Source: Acephala macrosclerotiorum
Taxonomy: Eukaryota > Ascomycota > Leotiomycetes > Helotiales > Mollisiaceae
Length of the DNA stretch: 64,000 bases
Direction: 5' to 3'
NCBI GenBank assembly: GCA_014904845.1
Contig: MU119265.1
Location: 124,001 to 188,000, forward strand
Shown here: one piece after another, positions 53,619 through 64,000 of the stretch
Layout of the letters: every line of letters begins with the position of its first letter
Position numbering within the stretch: the first letter of the stretch is position 1
The notes under the pieces: generated by a model
Database searches by the model: none
Told to the model about the DNA's origin: nothing
Seen by the model: the letters and a program-made list of their open reading frames with translations, nothing else
Program-made: the position numbers and the translations under genes

Positions 53619-56600
53619 AGGGGACTAGGGAAAGCTTGGCATGCAAGTCACTTCACTCTTAATTCACTTCATCTCAGCTGCGAGGCTATGTTTCTCCCGC
53701 TTTCAATGAGAGTGGGAATTCGAAGAGGGTGTGCACGGAAGGAGCAAGGAGCAAATGCGTCCGGAGCCATAGCATGTGGTTCTTCAAAACGAGAATTCAT
53801 TCAACCAACCATGTACCGTGGAGGCGAAGGGGAGCTTGCTCCGGGATGAGAATCTCCGTCATAGATTAGATAGTCAACCGCGGTTTATCGGCCATGCGGA
53901 GAAAGAGGGGTGCAGCAAGATCCATGACCTGTCTGCTCTTATGACCTCAACACCCAAATCTCAAATTGAAACTCTAATTTCAGTGGCTTAGCTTGTGACA
54001 GCGCAGAATGGGAGCCAGTGAAGAGGAGGGGAATTAAGGTGTATGCAAGCTGCACACAGGGTCTATTGTGATATCACGCACAAGGATGTCAAGCTGGATG
54101 ACGCGTGTGAAGGCTTGTTGAACTCGATATTGGAACGATGGCATCGGCGATGTGTGTTCAAGGGGCAAAATGGTGGTGTGGTGAAGGGAGAGTTACCCTG
54201 TGCTGTGCCTCCTAACCGCGCATGAGAAATTCGGGACTGGCTAGCATCCCGATTGGGATTGATGTAGATGGATATTTTGGGATGGAAGTTGAAAGTGGAG
54301 GGTGAGATGCGATTTAATGGAAATTCTCCGAACGAGGTGAGGATACGAGGTAAGGATATGCGTAAAGTGAATGTGAAGTAAGATGGAAAGAAACTTGTAA
54401 AGCAAATTGCCAAGTCACAAAGGAGAAAAGTACATTGGTACTTAGCCTCGCAAAGTTCTCCTTTCCTTTCACCATCAGATACTCAGGCAGTAAATATCTT
54501 AGTTCTTTGCCCAATCCTCAAACACCGAGTACGCACGACATCCAAATCCAAATCCACCAAACAAGAAAGAGGGGTAAGCCAACGTCCACCCCATTGGCTA
54601 CCAAAAGCCCCTTTCCCTGAAAATCTTAGCTTGAGACTGTCGCTTCCTCGCTTGCGTTGTGTAACCCGAGGTTGATTAGCCCATGTCCGGGCATAGCGCT
54701 CCCTTGTCTGAATAGGAATTGTTGGATGTCCATGACATGCCTGGATTTAAAGAGAAGACAGGGGGCGCATTTGGGAATTCCCATATAATATAAATGCAAT
54801 ATATGATAATTTTTTTTAAAAAAAAAAAAGAACTAGGATAATAAACGAGGGGTGCAACGGAGAATTTGTGATTTTGAAATTGGAATTGGAATTGAGAGTA
54901 TGATTGACTTATTCTTAGAAGCTGCGATGTGATTGGGGGATCTTGATGGAAATGTTGGTATTTTGAGGGGAAGACAAGATGTATGGGTTGCTGGCGTTTT
55001 GGATTGATTGTGGTCATTGCGTGTCGTACGCGAGGTCGCGGAGTAAAGAAGGAAGCGGTGTACATTTGTATTTCGTGGGGAAGGTACAGTACTTTGACTT
55101 TATGTTCGATATTCGGTGGGGTACCCAAGCACCCCCCGCTGTTCATGACACCCAATCGGTAAGCGTTTTTTCATGATGTACCTTCGAGCTTGGGATTTGA
55201 GAGACAGGAGGGATTGATGTTCAAGCAACTTGAGAATTTCGTTCTCCCAAATCAAAACAGCGCAGACAATAAAGTGAAGCAGAGATCTAGAAATCAACCG
55301 CATGTTGATCAGCTCATACTCGGAAAGCTCCGATTCTCCCCACGAGTTCGCAGCAATTTCAAGCACGCACAAACGGCTTATGTTCCAGACTTTGATATTT
55401 CATACTGTGGTTCTAGGAAGCGCCTAAAACGCCTGACAGACAGCCACAATCGGCCATCGATGTCAGCGAATTTTGACAACTTTCACATGGTAAAGTAACT
55501 AGACAAATGAAAATGGCTTGAGCGAATGGAGAAATAATCGGCGGAGAAGATGAACTGGGCTGAGGTTGGGCTGAGGAGTGTCTCTTTTTCACTCGATGTC
55601 GCAACGGCTCAGATTCTCCACAAAAAAGTGTGGTGACAACTTCAACGACAAAGTTCCAGAAGGACGCTAAGACATTTCCGGCCATCGCGATCGACACGCC
55701 AGATGGCGCCTCTGTCTGCAAGGCTCTCATTTCGTATTTCAAGGAAGATTTTGTTTTAACTTTTTTTTTCAAGTTACGTTTGTTTGGCGTTTCTGGTCTC
55801 GAATTTAGGTGTGAAGGAGGCTCCTCCCTTGTCTTGCCATGCCTTGCTTCCTCGTGTTTTTTGTTCCTTCTTTGCGCTTCCCCGTCACGGCCAAATCGGT
55901 TTGTGAATTGAATTCGATCCGGATCGATTATCGGGACTTGATAGTGCATCCTGCTATCAAACATTGTTTCGGACCCTTGTATATGTGTACCGGCAGACAC
56001 GGATAGTTCCCGAGACTCGTCTCGAGACTACCTAGTCTTGAGTCTGGTCGCGCGTTTGTTTGATTTGGCTTCATGGTCGACAGGTGAATAGCAACTCAGT
56101 ATGTGTTTGCTCAGGAGGCTGCGATGTCGTCCATTCTCATCGCCACCAGGTCAGCCCTGTCAGCAGGTGGATTGTGGATCAGATCTGGTACCAAACTTTC
56201 GAAAATGACTTCCCCTCCAGCAATCTGGAAAAATTGGAGATGCCGTGATATTTCTCAGCAGCCTTGTCCTGGAGTCGAAGCCACACGGTGTGGTTGGTCG
56301 GGGATGTTCTTGACGAGTCCCGTTGGCGTTACAAGCGCAGCCATGCTTCTGAAGATCTGTAGCCAATCGATGTGGCTTTATGCAAGGGAGGCGATGAGGA
56401 GAATCGAGATTGAGTGAGTATTTGGAACGAAGGCGTCGAAGACGAAAACGCTGCAAGTGTCTGTTGTCGATGCAGAATGCGACTGTTTTCTGCACGGGCG
56501 TGCTCTTCTCTATATCATGAGTTATTAAGTTTGCTTTGCGTTATAGCATGCGACCTCGGCATATTGCAACCCTGAGTTTGGTATCTGGTAGGCAAACTGT

Positions 56601-57192
56601 TGATATTGATAAGATCGTTCCTGCTACTGCACGTGGAAGGATAAAGGTCCGAAGAAATATTATGCATCTGTTCTTTGTCTTGGGAGAAGCGTGGAGGGCA
56701 TGGACCGCGTGCGGGATACGCTCGGAGTGGTAAGCCAACATGAGGTGCACAGGCCAGAATCCTGTTTGTTGAATTACTGTACCGTATATCCGTAGTGGGT
56801 GTTGTCATATAGCGAGAGTCCCCCGGGTAAAACTGTCGCGGCAAGAAGGGACAGTACGGAGTAGTCACAATGTGTCTTTGATGACAGCGAACGGTCCGAG
56901 GCAGTTCCAGAAGACATGGATCGACGCCAAGGCAGCTTGATTCGCTGATGGCGTGTGCAGCCCGCAGTCTTCGTCCCGTTGTCAAAAAGAAATGAGAATT
57001 TGGAGTTCAGGAGCGGTTGGAGATGGAGCGTTGAGTCTGTGAGCCTGTGAAGTCAGTCTGTGACGGGTAGACTACTGGGAGGAGGCCCCAGCGTGTCGAA
57101 GCTAGTGTCAAGCACTGACCTCGACTGCCCAGACTCTCGTTCAGGCCTAGACACCCTAAATTCAGAACACTAGAGGGACCACTACGGGTTCT

Positions 57193-57222
57193 CCCTTTGC
57201 CTTGCCCTTGCCCTTGCCCTTA
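57193..57222. repeat. CCTTGC hexamer microsatellite
   Basis: Four to five consecutive CCTTGC-type hexamers, the last ones degenerate (CCTTAC). In non-coding DNA upstream of the DUF2841 gene. Confidence 0.75.
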
Positions 57223-59965
57223 CACTTACATTCACATTAGGGCCGCTGCCGCACCGCAGCCGCAAACCGCTCCTGGACGTCAATCCCTCTCGATCCTGAC
57301 CAGAACCCACATAATCCTCCAGGTCGCCAGAAGTCTCACTCCGTCCCGCAATCGCAGCCCCAGTCCCAATTCAGCACCCTGGATGGAGTCTTGCCAGCTA
57401 CCCACAGCTCCACCAGAGCTTCCTCTGCGTCCAAGTCCTCCCGCCTCGCCCGAACAGCCAAGTCTCATTCCGTAGGATATTCTGCCGCTGCTTGCTCCAT
57501 GGGCATGGAAGTCTCATGTATGGTATGGCGGCCTAGGTATCGTATGTATAGTACGAAAGCACGCGCTGTATGGGTCGGATGCATCCATCCACTCACAGCA
57601 TACCGTGAAGGGCGACGAGATCGAGGCATTGATGGCGCCCCCACGAAAGTCGATGGATAACCTTATCCCACGTCTCATAAATTCGTAACCCTCGCCCGTC
57701 AAAAGAGAACAGGTCCCGTAACTGTAGGTTTTCCAGCTCCTCGAATCACGCCCGCCAAACAGTATCTGATACTGCATGGGTCTTTCGACCCCCGAACCTC
57801 AACCCCTCATTCTCGATACGGCTGACCCCTCCCCCTGGCTCGCGACAATCAAAAAGAAAGACAGACGAGGGCAAGGAGAGAGCTGATCGACAAAGAGGGC
57901 CCTGAACACGAGCGGACGGCGTCATCAGCCTTGCCCTGCGTATGGCGAACCACGACCAAGGAAGGATTCATCTAATCAGAGGCAGCTTCGCATTCAGCTG
58001 CTCTTGATCCAGGAACGACGAGCAGCGTCGTGCCCCTCCTCTGGCATTCCACGATAAGGTGCCTGCACCTATCTACCCTGCTCATTCTGCCTATCCCTTG
58101 CTTGGGAATATAGCATCGGTGTCTAGTCTAGATATACATGAATTATGATCCACAACACCGCACAGAACTTCGCAAGCTGCGGCGGTCAATCACGAAGAGA
58201 GTCCTGAGCCGTGCCGCTCAGCCATTGGTGGATGTGCGGCCGGTTGACCCAGCCTGCTGGATGGTGCAGCCTTGGTAAATTATGGCTCGCTGCTTCAAAC
58301 ACCGTGTTGATTGCACTGCACCGTGCAGTGCGGTACCACGGCGAGAAAACCTGCTCTAATTGTAGCACAACATGCCCATGAACCACTATGAGGAACAGCA
58401 GACCTCACCCGTGGATGATCATGCATTCACGCTGGGAGAGATTGGACCACCGCAGCAGCAGCACAAGAGCAAGCACGGCAGCACGGCAGCAGCAGCAAGA
58501 GGAGGGGAGGGAGGGAGACGGCGAAGTAGTAGTAGTAGCAGCCGCAGCCACAGCAGCCAAAAGGGAAGGGGATGTCGTACGTCCCAACGCATCTTCGTCG
58601 TCGCCCCTACCACTGACGACTACCCCTCCCTCTCCCCTCCCTCGTCCATTTTCTCAAGCCCTACTACGACCTTGCCTACCTTGTCCAACATTGCAGCTTC
58701 TGCCACACAATTGATGTGCGTTCAGGATGTTCTTTTGATGCGGGCAGGCTGCAGTTCTATATATTTTCGTACGTTCTCCGTTGCAACCCTTCCTGCGCTT
58801 TCATCTGAACATGGCAAGATCTATCACTTCTCTAGTACTGAGCCGCCAGATCGATCGGAACGGCACTCGCACCGTATGACCCATCCAAAATCCTGCAATC
58901 CCCCTCCCCCAACTCTGCCATCTTACAGATCTCGCGAGTCGTCCCTTGACGGATCTAGGACAGTGGTCTTACACTAACGGCCGCTTCTCGACAAAAGTGT
59001 TCCAGATTTGCCGGTGCTCGCCTCTCCACATTCTCCAAACGAGCATCAAAAGAAGCCGCCTCTACTACATCACTCAGTCTCACTCACAAGACACAAAACT
59101 CCCCGACTACTGCCGGTATCCGTCAAATAATAGTAGCGGATGTCTAACACCCGTTCCTGCTCGGGAAGCTGTGATTATAGAAGACACAGGCAATCAAACA
59201 CTGGTTGTGGAGGTCAAGGTCCAAGCATTTTGACCGACCTTCCAGCACTAGAGAGCTGCGCATTTGCAACACAACAAAGGCCAACCCTTCCTCTTTCTCA
59301 CTCGCCCTCGCCCTCTCTGTTTACAATACCCGTATTCTCGAGCAGGCGTCCGACCCGAACGGCCTGCACGGGTCTCGTCTCGGGACAGTAGTTGGCTTTT
59401 CTCGGTCGGGATCCTTGAGTCTCATGCCCTGGGGAGACCACCATCGCGCCGGACGCCTCTCAATAACTCATGCTACTTTAAGGTCCACCAGGTCCCAGCT
59501 TCTCCACACCCCTCGCCGCATCCATACGCTTATTTCCTCTTCCTGGCTCTCGGCTTGCGCAACCATTACTGCCCAGACACCCTTCCCAACGCCACCAGTT
59601 CCCAGAACACAAACAGGAGGCAGCAGATCACGTCAACGAGCCACTCTGAGGAGCAAGACAGCTGGGCTGCATCACCAGTTCGTTGACCTGCATTCCTTTC
59701 TTTTCCCTCCCTGTCTTTCCTCATCATCTCCGTCCCCATACATCTCCAGCCACGATTCAAGTCTCTGGGTTGTCGCTACCATGCATGTGTGAATCAACCA
59801 ACTAACCCCCTTCCCATACAGCTAGTGCAGGACCCCACCACACTGCTGGGTGTTGATATAATATCTATATTTCATCCCCTCTCACCTTACATTCTCTCTC
59901 AATACGACAACTCGACTTGAATTGTACACCGCCATTCCTCCCTCATATCACTTTACATCTTCGAC

Positions 59966-61957
59966 ATGGTGCAACGACCTGCGCCCTTGCAACAAGGGGA
60001 CTTCTCCTACCAGAGGGACAATACTTGGCCTCGAAATGATAGGTCCTTCCTCGACATTCCTGACAGCCGCTTCGTCTCCGCCGCAACAACACCAACATCA
60101 GTCCACCCTAGACCTCAGGTCTGCTCCTCTTACATCCATTTAACATAGTCCAAGCTGACTTTCAAGACCATAGACACTGCCCTCAAGGAATGCGCTGGGA
60201 TCAATGTGAAGCAATGGGCCGTCATCGCTCGTTTAGAGAATGGCGAAGATACAGTTTGGTCGTCACAATCCCTGGTCAAGTACCGGGAGAAAATCTTCAA
60301 CAGTGATGTCAGAGAAGTCTTCCGTAGGAGTGTCAAAAGAGCTACTGCCACCGAGAACTCATTCCAGAACCCTGGTAAGTCTACGGGAAGTCGAATCTAA
60401 TATATACTGACTTGCGATTCCTCTATTTAGCTTTCAACCAAGAAGGCATGTACTCCGAATTCAATGTCGAAGATAGTAGCGGGTATGATAGAAAGCATTC
60501 GAGTAGTGGAGGATCTTCTTCAGAGTACGGTCGCCGCTTCCAACGAAAATTCGAAGATTCTGACGATGATGAATTGTCCAGCGCCAAAAAGAGGAGATTT
60601 GCTTCCTATAGAAATCGGCAAAACTCGAACGACGACACTCCTGTCCCAGTACCAGTCAAGAAAACACAGCAGCTGATGATTGGCGATGCAGTTGAAGTCG
60701 AAAAGTTTTACCAGACTCGCTTCAAGGACATGCAACAGTCATCTTGCAAGGTCATGGGCAAGGCATTCGTCAAACTGGTTGAGCCTAAAAAGCAGACTCA
60801 CCATCCATATACCAAAGGCGATGATAAAGCACCGCCTTGGTGGCCGAACACGACTGGCGACAATCATGTTCGACATAAGGAGCCAGATCATCTACTGAAG
60901 CCTGGTGAGAGTGATGTTGATGTTCGAAAATGCTTCCACTAATTGATTTACCTAGAACGAATTCGCCTTCTCATCCACATCTTGAGGATGGTTGTGAAGC
61001 CTGCTCATCAACAGCACCCGACGGTTCAAAAGTTGGGACTTAACGTCAGGAAATTGGAAGAGGTTACGATGGAAGCAATGTCGAATTGGTTTAGCGACAA
61101 GGAGCACCCAGAAAATGCGCTGAAGAAGCCATTCTTGAAGGAAATCTTTCGCATTGCTCGAGCCGAAGAGCGATACTTGAACGGCGAGATTGGTAGGATT
61201 CCAAATTGCAGCATATCAATGACCCGACTAACCCAGCATAGACGGTACCACCACGTTATCAGTCATGTATGGTGAAAGAGCTGGCACTGAGGAATCTGAT
61301 GGTGAAGACCTGATCAAGCTGGATGAGGATGAAGAAGCACCAAATTCTGCCATTTCTGTCAGCATGCCCTCGCCCGATAGCATTGTCTCTCCAGCGACGG
61401 GTCACAACCCGCATCTGCTCGACAACGATATGAGAATGCGCTCCAGCCTCCCAATGCGTCAAAGTGCACATCCGCCGATGGAGGAACAGCCACAGTACAA
61501 TGATTCGTCGGCTTACTATCATCCTCGCGGCATGGGCTTTCACCCTCAATCTCCGAACCTCCAGGATCGCCGACCATCATTTGTCTCTCCGCCAGCCTAC
61601 CCGAGCCCGCAGCAGCAAATGTACGGTGCGTGGCCAGCAGGTATGGTTAGCAATAGCCCAGGGCAGTCATTCTACACCACGTCTCCGCAGCAGAATGCTC
61701 CGTACCTGCCTCCACCGAGTTCCCAGCAGCCCATGCTCCCTCTACCACAGGTGCACAATTTCGATGGCCTTCCTCAAGGGAGATACGACACAGGTCCGGC
61801 ACTCGGCAACTCGCTCCGGACAGGAAGCATGTCCCACCCTCACCAACATATGCCTGGCTTCGACAACTTCTTGCCTGACAATGGCAGTTTCCAGCAACAC
61901 GCAAATGACTTGAAAGAAGAGCAACAGCAGCATCTTCACCACAGCCAACAGCAATGA
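59966..61957 (+). CDS. DUF2841 domain protein, about 595-601 aa, five exons
   Basis: Later exons are clear: 60149-60374, 60431-60904, 60956-61192 and 61242-61957 (GTAAGT, GTGAGA and GTAGGA donors, TTTAG, CCTAG and CATAG acceptors), all in phase. The first exon starts at ATG 59966 and ends at 60100 (48-nt intron, GTCCAC donor) or 60118 (an implausible 30-nt intron). A segment starting VKQWAVIARLENGED precedes a polar linker with KKRR. The conserved core runs from FYQTRFKDMQQSSCKVMGK through KLVEPKKQTHHPYTKGD, APPWWP and RIRLLIHILR. I recognise this as DUF2841, a fungal nuclear-type domain also found in subtelomeric hrmA-associated cluster proteins of Aspergillus. The C-terminal third is Pro/Gln-rich, like a transcriptional activation region. 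Biochemical role unknown. Confidence 0.8.
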
Positions 61958-63059
61958 TTCTTCTTCCAGTGCGACGTTCTAATGTTTGGGCAATTCAACG
62001 CAGGTGGCAAATATTTATAGCGTATACCCCCAATTCCATTTTCCTTCAGCAGTTCCAGCACTTATCGAGCGCGATCATTCCGCAATTTGGCGTCAAGTTT
62101 TGGCTCCCATCAGCATTCAGCATTGCAGCATCAATACTACACATACAACACCCCGCGAGGACAACAGGATCGCGATCTTCCAGCATCAGCATCAATCAGC
62201 ATCAATATCGATACCTCACTGCGAGAACCACAGCATCGTAGCCCACTACTCGATCAGTGCCCGCATGCATGCAACTAACTTTAATGCTCCCGACATCGAC
62301 ATCGAAACTCCTCTTCGCTCGACCATCCCATCATCATTACTCCTCTATATTAGCGTCACGGCCATATCTATTTACCCGCGTTTGTTTGTGAGCGATTTTA
62401 TCCTGTTTTGTTTACATGCCTGCGAATTTAGTTCTGATACGTCTGTCGATGAAATGAGATATGATTATATGTGTGCGCTACCTGTTCATTCCATTCTACT
62501 TACTCCCTTTAACATCTCATGCCATATTTCAATTCTGGCTCGGTTGCTTTTCGATATGATCATGGGGTACTGGTGCTCAAAAGAAGGTGATTTGATAGGA
62601 TTGGATAGGAAAAGCAGGGTGCAACTTTGCCTTGTTGATTTTCCGGCGCGCGCGATCTTGCTTGGTGTTTTGTTGGTCTGATATGACTTGGGCTGGTGTT
62701 GAGCGAGCGATCCCCGATCCTGATCTTGCTGCGCGTTAATCTGAATATTTGGAATGTTGGATGGGGAATGAGCTTTTGGGGGAGCTGGCACTTTAATGAT
62801 GTCGCATTGTTTCTTACTCGAACATCAGTTCATAGGTGCAAGGAATGAGGGGAAGGAGGAAGGGATGAAGAGGGGTGGATATGTGATTCGCATCATTCAT
62901 CTTAAATGATAGATGTCGAGGCTTTTTCAATATGGGTACCAGAATGGAGTTGAAATTACTTGGGGGATGGGGAAGCAAGTTTATATCACCGGGTTCACGC
63001 CCAAAATGAATATTATATATATTACATTGGTCACTTGGAATTTTCCCTCCGTTCTCATC
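61958..63059. other. 3' region of the DUF2841 gene
   Basis: Probably 3' UTR and spacer. A 231-codon plus-strand frame at 61986-62681 has no ATG-based context or domain and reads as chance in CT-rich DNA. Confidence 0.4.
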
Positions 63060-63197
63060 TCAACCCTTGGCCTCCTCCTTTCGCTTTTCCCACTCCTCCT
63101 CCCCGAGCTTGATCTCCCCCTGAATCATCTCTTCCTCGCGTCTCTTCATGTCCTCCTTCTCATCTGCATTAATATTCTGCTTCGGAAGGGACTTTGA
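63060..63197 (-). CDS. C-terminal coding fragment, charged coiled coil (partial)
   Basis: On the minus strand a frame ending in TGA at 63062-63060 reads LPKQNINADEKEDMKRR, EEMIQGEIKLGEEEWEK and RKEEAKG. This alternating charge pattern looks like real protein rather than the Leu-rich antisense frame on the plus strand. Upstream on the same strand a second stretch (AFPSLNLEGKPIEAIYPQ, about 63290-63240) may be another piece, but no clean intron joins them. It could be the last exon of a gene running left from beyond the window or a gene remnant. Family not recognised. Confidence 0.35.
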   Translation of the reverse strand, partial: SKSLPKQNINADEKEDMKRREEEMIQGEIKLGEEEWEKRKEEAKG

Positions 63198-64000
63198 TAA
63201 CAACCATATGCTCTCTGTTTACCAAGTACATTCACTCTATTTCTGAGGATAAATAGCTTCAATTGGCTTGCCTTCCAGATTTAAGCTTGGAAAGGCAGTT
63301 TGTAACACTTGAAGTCGAGGTTCTGGGAGTTTTTAAAAAAAATTATGTCAAAAAGTCATTCTCCTGATTCTCACATTCATATCTGCTGTCAATGCCCAGA
63401 ATATCCTGAGATATCCTAATATATAACAGACCTATTCTGTGACGTTCACTGTCAATGATGTAATGCTGAAGTCAATATACATGATACCGCTTGGATTCAC
63501 CGACCTGCTGAACCGAGCCACAATTCGGTCTTTCGGTCTTTCGGTCTCTACGAAAAGAAGGAAATTCTAACATGCCACGAGATCTCGAATCAATATTCCA
63601 GAATGCATAGGCAACCATGTCAAGTGACTAGTTCCCACTCTAAACCCTATGCTGACCGCAGAACTGCATCCGCGATTACCACACTTTCAAATTTATAAGC
63701 CCAACACCCCAGATTATATCCAGATCGGTACCAAGCTTTTCAAACCCCTTTTCCGTAATTCGTGTCATCCTGCAATGCAACATCGCTACATCTGCATCGT
63801 TACCTGAAGAAGTCGTTACCCAGGCTAATCCCGGTCCATCAGCTATCAGTCATCATCTTAATTGAAAAGTCATTATGCAAGAGAAAAGCAGGAATCTGTC
63901 TTACATCTTACTTCACGGTGTCCCATTGCGGGTATTGCTGACACCTCGCTAAGTCTTTCATCCCCAATCGCGCATCTCGGAAGTACACGAACAAGCGAGA
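63198..64000. other. right-end region, nothing assigned
   Basis: About 800 nt with no domain in any frame. A short triplicated word (GGTCTTTC) occurs near 63531-63546. Exons of the minus-strand fragment may lie here but cannot be supported. Confidence 0.35.

Larger units (their letters stand above)
52718..59965. other. 7.2-kb region without a supported gene
   Basis: Many frames up to about 200 codons occur on both strands (for example 56000-55413 minus and 58372-58977 plus), but none has a domain, a convincing intron or a conserved-looking block. The minus one has two weak hydrophobic stretches; the plus one is Gln/Ser/Arg low complexity from CAG/AGC repeats. The last 3 kb are CT-rich and may be the long leader and promoter of the DUF2841 gene. 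A poly-T/poly-A junction lies at 54808-54829. Confidence 0.45.

Noticed and set aside
55413..56000. 195-codon minus-strand frame with two hydrophobic stretches
   Set aside because: No family resemblance, no signal-anchor logic and no intron; kept only as a remark in the region entry.
58372..58977. 201-codon plus-strand frame rich in Gln, Ser and Arg
   Set aside because: Composition derives from CAG/AGC repeats; no conserved block. More likely leader or spacer of the DUF2841 gene.
62913..63197. 94-codon Leu-rich plus-strand frame resembling membrane spans
   Set aside because: It is the antisense of a charged Glu/Lys coding-like stretch on the minus strand, which gives Leu/Ser/Pro by complementarity.

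Overview
The window is nuclear DNA of a filamentous ascomycete (Pezizomycotina). Genes are split by short introns (about 45-130 nt) with GTRNGT donors and CTRAY branch points. They include typical ascomycete families: Swc5, Dus1, Fyv10/Gid9, Cbf1-type bHLH, an ABCC transporter, DUF6594 and DUF2841. One sharply bounded 8-kb AT-rich block shows the marks of repeat-induced point mutation (RIP). A leotiomycete-like genome with AT-rich compartments would fit, but I cannot assign a species.

Layout. 0-6.5 kb: a secreted alpha/beta-hydrolase, swc5, and a GH43 glycosidase pseudogene whose lesions are mostly Trp-to-stop changes. 6.5-10.8 kb: no recognisable gene. 11-17.3 kb: a large Ser-rich protein with a conserved fungal C-terminus (possibly Bni4-like) and dus1, separated by a 246-bp MITE with TA target duplications. 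18.7-23 kb: an orphan membrane protein, a 5 x 17 bp minisatellite, and a broken gene joining a SERAC1-like hydrolase to a vWA domain. 23.5-31.6 kb: the AT-rich island, holding one full-length dead Ty1/Copia element with two 234-bp LTRs, plus an assembly gap. 32.8-37.6 kb: three minus-strand genes with a retropepsin-like fold; one keeps DTGAD, two have lost it. 38.2-45.3 kb: a DUF6594 membrane protein, fyv10 and cbf1, the last two divergent. 46.6-52.7 kb: a 12-exon ABCC (Ycf1-like) transporter with a GC-AG intron. 52.7-60 kb: over 7 kb without a supported gene, then a DUF2841 gene and a short coding fragment near the right end.

The outer parts carry conserved housekeeping genes: chromatin remodelling, tRNA modification, the GID ubiquitin ligase, a centromere/promoter factor and vacuolar detoxification. 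The centre is a fast-evolving compartment where a dead transposon is flanked by a decaying immunity-type gene and by divergent protease-like paralogues. Gene models come from reading splice sites and protein homology by eye; no database search was run.
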